Below, piece by piece: positions 31,307 through 39,629 of a DNA stretch of 64,000 nt. The notes beneath the pieces were generated by a model, which saw only the letters and a list, made by a program, of their open reading frames with translations, was not told the DNA's origin and did no database searches. The position numbers and the translations under genes are program-made. The first letter of the stretch is position 1. Every line of letters starts with the position of its first letter. This DNA comes from Streptomyces albicerus (GTDB lineage: Bacteria > Actinomycetota > Actinomycetes > Streptomycetales > Streptomycetaceae). The stretch lies in assembly GCF_008905045.1 (NCBI RefSeq), contig NZ_VWMY01000027.1, positions 62,001 to 126,000 of the forward strand. The letters run 5' to 3'.

Positions 31307-33319
31307 ATGCGTTCCCCCGTCCTGCCCCTGACCTGGCACCTCGCCAAGTCCTCCGGCCGCCGCGGCCTGCAGACGCAGCTGCTGGCCGTCGTCGTCGCCG
31401 CCGTCAGCGCGTTCGTGCTGCTGGTGATGATCGCCGCGAGCCTCGGTTCCGGCGCCCGGGCCGACCGCACCACATGGCGTACGCCCGACGCCGTACCGGC
31501 GAAGCAGGCCACCGCCGTCCAGGCGGTCACCACGACGTACGTCCGCCACGAGCCCGTCACCGTGGTGTCGCTGGCCCAGCTGCCCGGCCGCAAGGCCACA
31601 CCCGCCCCGCCCGGCCTGAGCACCTTCCCCGAGCAGGGCGAGGTGTACGTCTCCCCCGCGCTCGACGGGCTGATGCGCGAGCTGCCCACGAACCAACTGG
31701 CCGACCGCCTCCCGAAGCCGGCGTCGTACGGCACGATCGACGCGGCCGGCCTCGCCTCCCCCGACGAGCTGGTCGCCGTCGTGGGACGGGCGCCGTCCGA
31801 TCCGTCGGTGTCCAAGGCGGCCGGGGGCGACAACTGGTACGACGAGGAGCAGACCGCACGCGCCGAGATCGCCGGCTTCACCTCCACCCAGCCGAGCCCC
31901 TTCACCGGGCCCGACCAGCAGATGACGGTGCTGGGCGTGGCACTGCTGGTGATGCCCGTGATCGTGCTTGCCTCGGCGGCCGGACGGCTGGGCGCCGCCC
32001 GGCGCGAGCAGCGGCTCGCCGCACTGCGCCTGGCCGGGGCGACCCCACGGCAGATCATCGCCATGACGGCCGCCGAGGCGGCGGCCGTGGGCGGGGCCGG
32101 AGCGCTGACGGGTGCCCTCGCGTACGCGACGCTGCTGCCCGCCCTCGCCGAGATCCCCTACGGCGTCGGCGGCTGGTACACCGGCCAGCTGTGGGTGGGC
32201 CTGCCCTGGCTCGCGGCCGTCGTGCCGGCGGTCACCGCGCTCATCACCGTCAGCGCCGTGACGATGCTGCGCCAGGTCGCCACCTCCCCGCTGGGCGTCG
32301 CCCAGCAGGCCGACCCGCGCCGCACCCGCATGATCCGGCTCGTACTGTTCGCCGCGGTACTGGGCTACGTCCTGTTCTCCACGCAGGGCGGGCAGCTCGG
32401 CGCCCGGCAGATGGTCGCCCTGCTGGCGCTGTTCTACGGCGCGTTCTGGCTCTTCGGCCCGTGGGTCGTGGACCGGCTGGGCCGGATCGTGGGCCGTTAC
32501 GCCCGCCGCCCGGCCACGCTGCTGGCGGCCCGTCGGCTCAGCGACGACCCGAGCGGCGCCTGGCGCACCGTCAGCGGCCTGGTCCTGGCCGGCTTCGTCG
32601 CCGGGTTCTTCTCCGTCAGCCAGTTGGCCATCGGCTTCTCCGACCAGCACGGCCAGGTCGCCGTGTTGACCGCGGACTCCGCGGCCACCCAGCGTGCCGC
32701 CGCCGAAGCCCGCACGCTCCTGCGCGAAGCGGGCGTCACTGCCACCGTCACGGTCCCCTCCGAGGACGACTTCGACAATCCGCTGCACGGCAGCTCGGGC
32801 CTGATCGCCCGCGTCTCCGGCGGCCAGGACCAGCTCGACACCGCCGTCACGGCGCTGACCCCTCTCGGAGCGGGCAGGCTGCCGTTCACGCAGGACTATC
32901 CGAATGCCGTGGACAACGTGTACATGGACCGCCTCGGCGTGGTCAGTACCGCCACCTTGGGCATGAGCTTCCTCGTCGCGGCCGCCTCCGCCGGTCTGAC
33001 CGCCGCCGCGAACGTCCTCGACCGGCGCCGCGTCTACGGCCTGCTGCGGCTGGCCGGCACTCCGCTGAGGATGCTGGACCGAGCCCGGACGCGCGAGACG
33101 GCCCTCCCCCTGGCCGTCCTGGCCGGCGGCACCACCGCGATGGGCGTCTACGGCGCCTACCAGCTCAACAAGGCGGCCGACAGCACGATGAACGTCTCCG
33201 GCGCCCTGCAACTGGCCGCCTGCGTGGCCGTCGGCACGCTGGCGATGCTCGCCGCGATCGGCGCCAGCAGGCCGCTGCTGCGCAAGGTGACCGCCGACCC
33301 CGTCCAGACCGCGGACTAG
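31307..33319 (+). CDS. FtsX/MacB-type ABC permease lacking its ATPase
   Basis: A 670-residue membrane protein. An N-terminal helix (about 25-50) is followed by an extracytoplasmic domain to about 205. Then come three helices with the FtsX core (AAARREQRLAALRLAGATPRQI), a second set of helices and a second FtsX core near 560-640 (RRRVYGLLRLAGTPLRML). The domain order is that of single-gene, two-FtsX permeases that pair with an ATPase to export or sense antimicrobial compounds. The neighbouring ATPase is reduced to a remnant, so the permease either uses another ATPase or is on the way to decay. A hairpin terminator follows. Confidence 0.85.
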   Translation: MRSPVLPLTWHLAKSSGRRGLQTQLLAVVVAAVSAFVLLVMIAASLGSGARADRTTWRTPDAVPAKQATAVQAVTTTYVRHEPVTVVSLAQLPGRKATPAPPGLSTFPEQGEVYVSPALDGLMRELPTNQLADRLPKPASYGTIDAAGLASPDELVAVVGRAPSDPSVSKAAGGDNWYDEEQTARAEIAGFTSTQPSPFTGPDQQMTVLGVALLVMPVIVLASAAGRLGAARREQRLAALRLAGATPRQIIAMTAAEAAAVGGAGALTGALAYATLLPALAEIPYGVGGWYTGQLWVGLPWLAAVVPAVTALITVSAVTMLRQVATSPLGVAQQADPRRTRMIRLVLFAAVLGYVLFSTQGGQLGARQMVALLALFYGAFWLFGPWVVDRLGRIVGRYARRPATLLAARRLSDDPSGAWRTVSGLVLAGFVAGFFSVSQLAIGFSDQHGQVAVLTADSAATQRAAAEARTLLREAGVTATVTVPSEDDFDNPLHGSSGLIARVSGGQDQLDTAVTALTPLGAGRLPFTQDYPNAVDNVYMDRLGVVSTATLGMSFLVAAASAGLTAAANVLDRRRVYGLLRLAGTPLRMLDRARTRETALPLAVLAGGTTAMGVYGAYQLNKAADSTMNVSGALQLAACVAVGTLAMLAAIGASRPLLRKVTADPVQTAD

Positions 33320-33339
33320 AACCGCGCACTGACAAGGCC

Positions 33340-33377
33340 GTCGGGCCGGCCGCACCCCACAAGGCGACCGGCCCGAC
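33340..33377 (+). terminator. Terminator of the FtsX-type permease gene
   Basis: Bases 33340-33349 and 33368-33377 are perfect 10-base GC-rich inverted arms with an 18-base loop, 20 bases after the stop codon. Confidence 0.6.
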
Positions 33378-33659
33378 ACCACCGCCTGCGTGCAGGTGCG
33401 GCGGCAACGGCCCGGTCGCGGAAGCCACGGCCAGTTCCCCGCCGTCCCCGCGCTCAACCTCGTGCGGCACACCCACGACGCCCCCCCACGATGGCGCCGA
33501 CGTACCGCACGGCCACCGCGCGGGCCGCACAACCATCGGCCGGCGAACCGGAGTTACTCGACATTCGATACGTCGGACATCGCGTCGGGAAGGCGTCAGT
33601 CACCCGGCTGCGGCGCGAGCGTCGCTCTACGGGAGCGGGTTCTGTCGGTCGTGGTCGGC

Positions 33660-34647
33660 TCACCGGGAGGCGGTGGCTGCCTGGTGTGTGTGAGGGACGG
33701 CCGGGCCATGGGGCTGCGTCGTGCGCTGGTGGCGGCGGGTGAGCCGGCGGTCCAGGAGCGTGCTCGCGAAGGCCGCCAGGGCGAAGGCCGCGCCGACCCA
33801 GCCGATGGCCGCCAGGCCCAGGTCCGCGTCGATGACCAGGCCCGCCACCCAGGGGGCGATGGCGATCCCGACGTTGAAGGCGGCGATGTTCATGGCTCCG
33901 CCCAGCGTCCGGACCTCGCCCAGGACGCTGAACACCCGGGCGTTGACCGCCGGGTTGGTGAGGAAGCCGCCGGCACCCAGCAGCATCGCGAGAAATGGTG
34001 GCGGAGACGGTCAGCGCGGTGGTGGCGTAGGCGACCCAGAGCCGGGGCACGGCCAGCGACCGTAGTTCGGTGCGCAGTTCGAGCCGCGGTGCGTCGGCGT
34101 CGTGTCCGCCGGGCAGGACGACCAGCAGCGCGATCGCGGAGAGCGCGGTCAGCACCGCCACCGCCCAGAACGCCGCTTGCCAGCCGGCGTGCTGGGCCAG
34201 CAGGGTGCCGGCCGGCACGCCGAGGATCATGGAGATGCTCAGTCCGGAGACCACCACGGACACCGCCTTACCGCGCTGGTCGGCGGGGACGAGGGAGACT
34301 GCGGCGACCGAGGCCAGTGTCCAGAATCCGGCATACGCCATGGCCGTCACCACACGCGTGACCAGCAGAAATCCGAAGTGCGGCACGAGCGCGGCGGCTG
34401 TGTGCCCGGCGATGAACACGATCTGGAAGCCGGTCAGCGCGGCGCGGCGGGGCAGCTTGAGGGTGGCCAGCGTCAGCAGCGGTGCTCCGACGACCATGCC
34501 GACGGCGAAGGCGGAAACGAGCAGGCCGGCCTCGGACAGGGAGATGTTCAGATCACCGGCGAGGGGCGGCAGCAGCCCGGCCGGCATGAATTCCGAGGTG
34601 CCTTGGGCGAAGGTGCCGAACCCGATGACGTAGATGACGAAAGGCAT
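33660..34647 (-). pseudogene. MFS drug exporter (Cmx/CmlR-like) with internal deletion and frameshift
   Basis: From ATG 34647 the first 230 residues follow the DHA1 exporter pattern (FGTFAQGTSEFMPAGLLPPL, and VVTAMAYAGFW), to VSATIS. The sequence then jumps near 33988 to another frame, which reads MLLGAGGFLTNPAVNARVFS and continues through the last helices to 33660. Compared with the usual length of about 400 residues, roughly 90 residues (helices 7-9) are missing at the junction. The product would end out of frame. It is divergent from the XRE regulator. Confidence 0.75.
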
Positions 34648-34894
34648 GGTGATTGGGGTGCTCCACTAGGCAGGACGGAGACCGGGTGCGGGCCGAAAGC
34701 CGGCGAGTACGTGACGACTCTTCGGAACCAGGCACGACCCTTCCGGACCGGGCTCGGTCCTTCGCGCCCGGCCTGTCTCCAGCTTCACGCCGCCGGCCGT
34801 ACCGACGGCCCTCGAAGCGGGCCCAGCCGAACCTGGGTCCAGCTGGGCCACCCTGGCACCAGGCGACCGGACCACCAGCGGCAATACTGAAAAA

Positions 34895-35803
34895 ATGGAG
34901 CAGAACGCTGAGCTGGGAGACTTCCTCCGCACCCGCCGGGCCCGCCTGAGCCCGGCCGAGGCGGGCGTGGCCCCAGGTGGCGGCGCCCGCCGGGTTCCGG
35001 GACTCCGCCGCGAGGAGGTCGCGTACCTGGCCGGGGTGAGCACGGACTACTACACCCGCCTCGAACAGGGCAGGCACCCCAACGTCTCCGAGACCGTGCT
35101 GACGGCCGTGGCCCGCGCCCTGCGCCTGGACGACGACGAGCGCGAATACCTCTTCGACCTCGTCCGACCCTCCACCACCCGCCCGCGGCGCCGCCACCCG
35201 GCACGTGTGCAGCGGGCCCGGCCCGAGGTCCACCGGATGGTGGACATCCTCAACGGCGTCACGCCGGCCTTCGTCGCCAACCACCGGCAGGACGTCCTGG
35301 CCGCCAACCAGTTGGCCCGTGCCCTGATCACGGACTTCGACGCACTGCCGTACCGCGAGCGCAACTTCGCCCGCTACGTCCTCCTCGACCCCGTGGCCCG
35401 CGAGCGGTACACGAACTGGGACGAGGTCGCGGAGATCGTCGTGGCCGATCTCCGCCTGCAGGCCGGACGCCACCCCGACGACACCCGGCTGAACGAACTG
35501 ATCGGCGAGGCTTACGTCAAGGTGCCGGAGTTCAACACCTGGTGGGACAGCCACCGAGTCGCCCAGTGCGTCCACGGAACACAGCGCTTCCACCACCCGG
35601 TGGTCGGCGCCCTCACCCTGCACCACGAACTCCTCGCCTTCCCGGCCGACCCGGACCAGACGCTGTGCCTCTACACCGCCGAGCCCGGCTCCTCCTCCGC
35701 GCAGGCCCTGGCCCTCCTCGCCAGTTGGAGCGCACCCGACGCCACGCCCGGCCACGGCGCCTCCCACACCTCACGGCTCGGCGGCACCGAACGCGAGGAG
35801 TGA
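34895..35803 (+). CDS. XRE-family regulator with MmyB-like ligand domain
   Basis: A 302-residue DNA-binding protein. The N-terminal HTH has the LGDFLRTRRARLSP and RRVPGLRREEVAYLAGVSTDYYTRLEQGR signature. From about 110 on, the MmyB-like ligand-binding domain contains FVANHRQDVLAANQLARAL and later HHPVVGALTLHHE. In Streptomyces these regulators often control a divergent oxidoreductase or exporter; here the divergent gene is the broken MFS exporter. No ribosome site is visible before ATG 34895, so it may be leaderless. A hairpin lies 23 bases after the stop. Confidence 0.88.
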   Translation: MEQNAELGDFLRTRRARLSPAEAGVAPGGGARRVPGLRREEVAYLAGVSTDYYTRLEQGRHPNVSETVLTAVARALRLDDDEREYLFDLVRPSTTRPRRRHPARVQRARPEVHRMVDILNGVTPAFVANHRQDVLAANQLARALITDFDALPYRERNFARYVLLDPVARERYTNWDEVAEIVVADLRLQAGRHPDDTRLNELIGEAYVKVPEFNTWWDSHRVAQCVHGTQRFHHPVVGALTLHHELLAFPADPDQTLCLYTAEPGSSSAQALALLASWSAPDATPGHGASHTSRLGGTEREE

Positions 35804-35826
35804 GCTGCGCCCGGGGCCCACGGGCG

Positions 35827-35850
35827 CAGAACTCCACGGGACGAGTTCTG
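35827..35850 (+). terminator. Terminator of the XRE gene
   Basis: CAGAACTC and GAGTTCTG form a perfect 8-bp stem with an 8-base loop, 23 bases after the stop codon. Confidence 0.6.
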
Positions 35851-35933
35851 ACGGGCCGGGCGGAAGTCCGTTGCGCTGTCGAGGGGTCGGCAACCCACCA
35901 CCCGAGCCACGCGCCGATCACGTGAAACACGTG

Positions 35934-35949
35934 GGAAACGGACGTTTCC
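35934..35949. promoter_or_regulatory. Palindromic operator before hypothetical gene
   Basis: GGAAACG-N2-CGTTTCC is a perfect 7-2-7 palindrome ending 13 bases before GTG 35963. Two CACGTG hexamers spaced by AAA lie just upstream (35920-35934). Confidence 0.5.
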
Positions 35950-35962
35950 TAAACTCCGGCAG

Positions 35963-36388
35963 GTGCACCTGACAGTCCTTGACGCCCCCAACGAGTGGAG
36001 CCGGTTCGCCGAGGGCTCCATCGAACGCCACATGCTGGTCGCCCTCGGCGACCAGCTCGGTACCGCGCTGCGTCCGAAGCCGCTCATGCTGCCCGACGGC
36101 AGCCGTGTCGAGGTCGAGGGGATCGACGCCGCGGGCCGCGTGCTCGTTCAACTCGTCAGCAATCAGGGCGCGTACAAGCCTGCCTACCGCAACAAAGTCA
36201 TGGCGGACATGTTCAAACTGCTCTGGCTGCGGGACTCCGTGCCGACCGCCGAGCGCACGGTGCTCTTGATCACCGAGCTGATCGTGCAGGCGCTCGGCGG
36301 CTGGGTGGCACGCGCGGCGGCGGACCTCGGGATCGAGATCTACGTCTTCGACGGCAACGCGGCCGTCACTCTGCAACACCGAACGTAA
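35963..36388 (+). CDS. Hypothetical protein, possible PD-(D/E)XK-like fold
   Basis: A 141-residue protein without signal or membrane segment. The middle reads RVEVEGIDAAGRVLVQLVSN, then KVMADMFKLLWL. This resembles a group of small actinobacterial proteins with a PD-(D/E)XK nuclease-like core, in which VEV-x(8-10)-[EQ]-x-x-x-x-x-G-x(5-7)-K-x-x-x-D recurs. One position that I would expect to be acidic is Gln here, so catalysis is doubtful. GTG 35963 is the start, between a palindrome upstream and an inverted repeat right after the stop. It precedes the ABC/monooxygenase operon by 161 bases; a link to it is not shown. Confidence 0.5.
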   Translation: MHLTVLDAPNEWSRFAEGSIERHMLVALGDQLGTALRPKPLMLPDGSRVEVEGIDAAGRVLVQLVSNQGAYKPAYRNKVMADMFKLLWLRDSVPTAERTVLLITELIVQALGGWVARAAADLGIEIYVFDGNAAVTLQHRT

Positions 36389-36391
36389 AGT

Positions 36392-36409
36392 CCGCGAAAC
36401 ACATCGCGG
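36392..36409. promoter_or_regulatory. Inverted repeat upstream of the monooxygenase operon
   Basis: CCGCGA-N6-TCGCGG is perfect and lies 3 bases after the previous stop. A second palindrome, GCGGA-TT-TCCGC, is at 36453-36464. Either could be an operator of the operon starting at 36550. Confidence 0.4.
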
Positions 36410-36549
36410 TGGTGGACCGAAACACAAGGCTCCTACGGTCGGAGACACCTAAGCGGATTTCCGCGTGGCAGTCACCCGCACTCGCTACGCACGCTCTCCG
36501 ACTTCCAGGACCGGGCCTTCGTGCTCGCTACATGGATGGGAGCGTGAAG

Positions 36550-37380
36550 GTGACTGGTACGCCAGCACTTGAACTGCGGTCGGTGCACCGGGTCTACGGA
36601 TTCGGGTCGTCCGCGACCAATGCCCTCGACGACGTCCATTTGACGGTGCCGTCCGGCCGCTTCGTCAGCCTCATCGGCCCCAGCGGCTGCGGCAAGTCGA
36701 CACTGCTGCGCCTCGTCGCCGGCCTTGAGCAGCCCGACCGGGGCGAGGTCCGGGTGCACGGCGTCCCGCCGGCGAAGGCGTGCGCCGCCAAGATGATCGG
36801 CCTCGTGCCGCAGAGCCCGGCGTTGCTGCCCTGGTTGTCCGTGCTGCGGAACGTCACTCTGCCGCAGAGGATCAACAAGGGTGCAGCCAGGCACCGCGAG
36901 CGCATCGCCGGCTTCGTCGAGCGGGAAGCCGCGCCAGCCGCCCCTGACATGCGCGAACTTCTCGCCAAGGCGGGTCTCGGCGAGGCCATGCACAAGCTCC
37001 CGGCGGAACTGTCCGGCGGAATGCGGCAGCGTGCCGCGATCGTGCGCGCCTTCGGCCTGCGGCCCGACGTGCTCGTCATGGACGAGCCCTTCTCGGCGCT
37101 CGACGAGTTCACTCGCGAGAGTCTGCAGGATCAACTGCTCGATCTCTGGGACGAGTTGAAGACGACGGTCCTGTTCGTCACCCACTCCGTCTCCGAGGCC
37201 GTCCGGCTCTCCGACACCGTGGTCGTCATGGCCCCGGGCCCCGGCCGCATCGTCGACACCGTCGACGTCGACCTGCCCCGGCCGCGCGGTGAACGCCTCT
37301 TCGGGGAGCGCCGCTTCCACGAGTACGAGGACCTGATCCGAGACCGGCTTCGCCGTGCCTGGCACGGCGAAGCCGCGTGA
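36550..37380 (+). CDS. ABC transporter ATPase (SsuB/TauB type)
   Basis: A 276-residue nucleotide-binding subunit. GTG 36550 has GGGAG 7 bases upstream; starts at 36532 or 36544 are in frame but badly placed. Walker A GPSGCGKST is at 43-51, the Q-loop at VPQSPALLPW, the signature LSGGMRQR, Walker B VLVMDEPF and the H-loop FVTHSV. An extra segment of about 15 residues lies before the signature (HRERIAGFVEREAAPAAPDM). The family energises uptake of sulfonates, taurine, nitrate or pyrimidine-like compounds. It opens the operon with permease, binding protein and oxygenases. Confidence 0.92.
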   Translation: MTGTPALELRSVHRVYGFGSSATNALDDVHLTVPSGRFVSLIGPSGCGKSTLLRLVAGLEQPDRGEVRVHGVPPAKACAAKMIGLVPQSPALLPWLSVLRNVTLPQRINKGAARHRERIAGFVEREAAPAAPDMRELLAKAGLGEAMHKLPAELSGGMRQRAAIVRAFGLRPDVLVMDEPFSALDEFTRESLQDQLLDLWDELKTTVLFVTHSVSEAVRLSDTVVVMAPGPGRIVDTVDVDLPRPRGERLFGERRFHEYEDLIRDRLRRAWHGEAA

Positions 37381-37396
37381 GTGGGGGTGTGCGGAC

Positions 37397-38254
37397 ATGA
37401 CCGTAGCCGACGAACGCACCATCGCCCCGGCGACCGAGGCGGATCCACCCGTCGAACCGTCGCGCTTCAACCTCAGCCACCCGAGGTCCCGGATCGCCTG
37501 GATCCGCCCGGCCGTGTGGCTGCCCCTCCTCGTGACGCTGGCGATCCTCGCCGCCCTCTGGCAGTGGGGAGCCGAGGAACTGCCGTACCTGCTGCCGCCG
37601 TTGCCGGACATCGGCAGCTCGCTCGCCACCCAGTTCGGCTATTACGTCGACAACGCCCTGGTCACTCTTGGCGAGGCGGTGGCCGGCCTCGCGATGGGAT
37701 TCGTCGCCGCGTTCGCCCTAGCGGTGCTGACCAGTGAACTCCCCCTCATACGCCGGGCGGTCATGCCCATCGCGGTCGTCCTCAACGTCACCCCGCTCGT
37801 GGCCATCGCACCGGCCCTGGTCGTGGCCTTCGGCTTCGGCCCGCTGCCCAAACTCGTCATCGCCGGCCTGATCTGCTTCTTCCCGATCCTCATCAACACC
37901 GCGGCCGGTCTGCGGTCCGTGCCGCAGCAGGTGCTGCAGGTGTACCAGACGTTGGATGCCGGCCGTATCGAACTGCTGTGGCACGTGCGCATCCCCAACG
38001 CGCTGCCGTACGTGTTCGCGGCGCTGCGCATCGTCTTCCCGCTGTCGATCGTCGGCGCCGTGGTGGCCGAGATGTCGGCGTCGGGGTCGACCGGCGGCCT
38101 GGGCACCGCGATCAGCGTGGCCTCGTCGATGAACCAACTGCCGGTCGTATACGCCTCGATTCTCGTCCTCGCGGTCATGGGCGTGCTGCTGCTGCTCGTC
38201 GTGACGCTGGTCGAGCGCCGCGTACTCCATTGGCACGACAGCGCGCACAACTGA
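37397..38254 (+). CDS. ABC transporter permease (SsuC/TauC type)
   Basis: A 285-residue permease with about six helices and the BPD_transp_1 EAA loop near residue 190 (YQTLDAGRIELLWHVRIPNALPY). A 35-residue polar N terminus precedes the first helix. It starts 16 bases after the ATPase stop and belongs to the same importer. The family handles sulfonates, nitrate, riboflavin or thiamine-precursor compounds. Confidence 0.92.
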   Translation: MTVADERTIAPATEADPPVEPSRFNLSHPRSRIAWIRPAVWLPLLVTLAILAALWQWGAEELPYLLPPLPDIGSSLATQFGYYVDNALVTLGEAVAGLAMGFVAAFALAVLTSELPLIRRAVMPIAVVLNVTPLVAIAPALVVAFGFGPLPKLVIAGLICFFPILINTAAGLRSVPQQVLQVYQTLDAGRIELLWHVRIPNALPYVFAALRIVFPLSIVGAVVAEMSASGSTGGLGTAISVASSMNQLPVVYASILVLAVMGVLLLLVVTLVERRVLHWHDSAHN

Positions 38255-38379
38255 CGCGCCCTCACACCGGCTGAGGCCTCACGTTGCTCTACCGGCGGCC
38301 CGCGATGGCGGGGCGCTCGGCGGCCCATGCCCGCATCCACACCATTCCCTCGGCACCCCTCGCCAGTTCGGAGTCACCC

Positions 38380-39549
38380 ATGTCACCCACGTCATCCAAG
38401 TCACCCACGTCATCCATGCCAGCCATGTCACCCATGCAGAACCGCATCGTCAGATCCGGCCTCGCCTCCCTCGCCGCCATCACGCTGACAGCCGGCGTCG
38501 CGGGATGCGGCTCGGACTCCGGCGACAGCACCTCGACGGGCTCGGAAGGGTCCGCGATCTCCGCCAAGCGCTGCGCCGAGAACAAGGCCGCCGGCAAGAT
38601 CACCTACCTGTCGGGCTACCAGTACCAGTCGTCGGTGTCGATCCTCGAGTACATCGCCGCCGACAAGCTGGGCTACTTCAAGGACCTCTGCCTCGACGTC
38701 GACCTCAAGCCCGGCACCGGCGACACAGCACAGATCACCAAGCTGCTCGCCAGCGGACAGGCGACCGTGGGTCCCGTCTCCCAGCAGGACGTCATCCAGG
38801 CCCGGGCCAACGGGATCGACATCACGGGCATCTCCTCGTACTCGGGCGCCGGCCTCGAGGTCCTGATGACGAACAAGGACATCACCGACCTGACCCAACT
38901 CGACGGCAAGGTCGTCGGCCACAAGGGCTTCGTACCCGCAGGCGTCAGGGCGATGCTGGTCAAGGCCGGAGTCAAGTGGGACTCGCTCAAGCTGGTCAAG
39001 CAGGGCTACGACCCCTCCGTGCTGCCGCGCAGACAGGGCGGCCTCGAAGCGCTCACGGGATTCATCTCGAACGAGCCCAACCAGCTCAAGGCGGCCGGCA
39101 AAGACGTCACCGTGTGGAAGCCGATCGACTACGGCGTCCCGAGCTCGCTCGGCGCGATGGCGGTGAACCCGAAGTTCGCCCAGGCGAACCCGCAAGCCGT
39201 CGAAGACATCCTGCGCGCCGCGCTGCACGCCTACGACTACTGCTCGGCCGACGACAAGCACATCACCGAGTGCGTCGGATACGCGGCACAGCTGTCCGGA
39301 CCGACGTACGACAAGAAACTGAACGCGACCATCTGGAAGACCGAGACGCAGGTCGCCAAGGACAATCCGACGTCCGGACAGCCGTTCGGCGCCATCGACC
39401 CCAAGAACGTCGCGGGACTCGTCGACATGCTCCACCAGTTCGAGATCGTGCCCGACAGCGTGACCGCCGCCCGGGCCGAGAGATGGTTCGACACCTCCCC
39501 CGTGACGAACATCTACGCCGCCGACAAGCTGGTCTGGCCCGCCCCGTAG
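38380..39549 (+). CDS. NMT1-type substrate-binding lipoprotein of the importer
   Basis: A 389-residue binding protein. ATG 38380 has GGAG 6 bases upstream. The first 20 residues are Ser/Thr/Pro-rich and come from a short repeated DNA unit (MSP-TSS-K-SP-TSS-M). The signal peptide proper then begins MQNRIVRSG and ends in a lipobox AGVAGC with C43. The mature part follows the NMT1/SsuA-like pattern (YIAADKLGYFKDLCLDVDL, ITKLLASGQATVGPV, DGKVVGHKGF). The family binds sulfonates, hydroxymethylpyrimidine, riboflavin and similar small ring compounds. With the RutA-like enzyme next to it, an N-heterocycle is a fair guess. The ligand is unknown. Confidence 0.88.
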   Translation: MSPTSSKSPTSSMPAMSPMQNRIVRSGLASLAAITLTAGVAGCGSDSGDSTSTGSEGSAISAKRCAENKAAGKITYLSGYQYQSSVSILEYIAADKLGYFKDLCLDVDLKPGTGDTAQITKLLASGQATVGPVSQQDVIQARANGIDITGISSYSGAGLEVLMTNKDITDLTQLDGKVVGHKGFVPAGVRAMLVKAGVKWDSLKLVKQGYDPSVLPRRQGGLEALTGFISNEPNQLKAAGKDVTVWKPIDYGVPSSLGAMAVNPKFAQANPQAVEDILRAALHAYDYCSADDKHITECVGYAAQLSGPTYDKKLNATIWKTETQVAKDNPTSGQPFGAIDPKNVAGLVDMLHQFEIVPDSVTAARAERWFDTSPVTNIYAADKLVWPAP

Positions 39550-39629
39550 CCGCATCGCACCGGGACCGGCCCGCACGGCTCCCGGCCTCGTCACGTGGCA
39601 GCAGAAATCTCACGGAAAGGCCCACCAAC

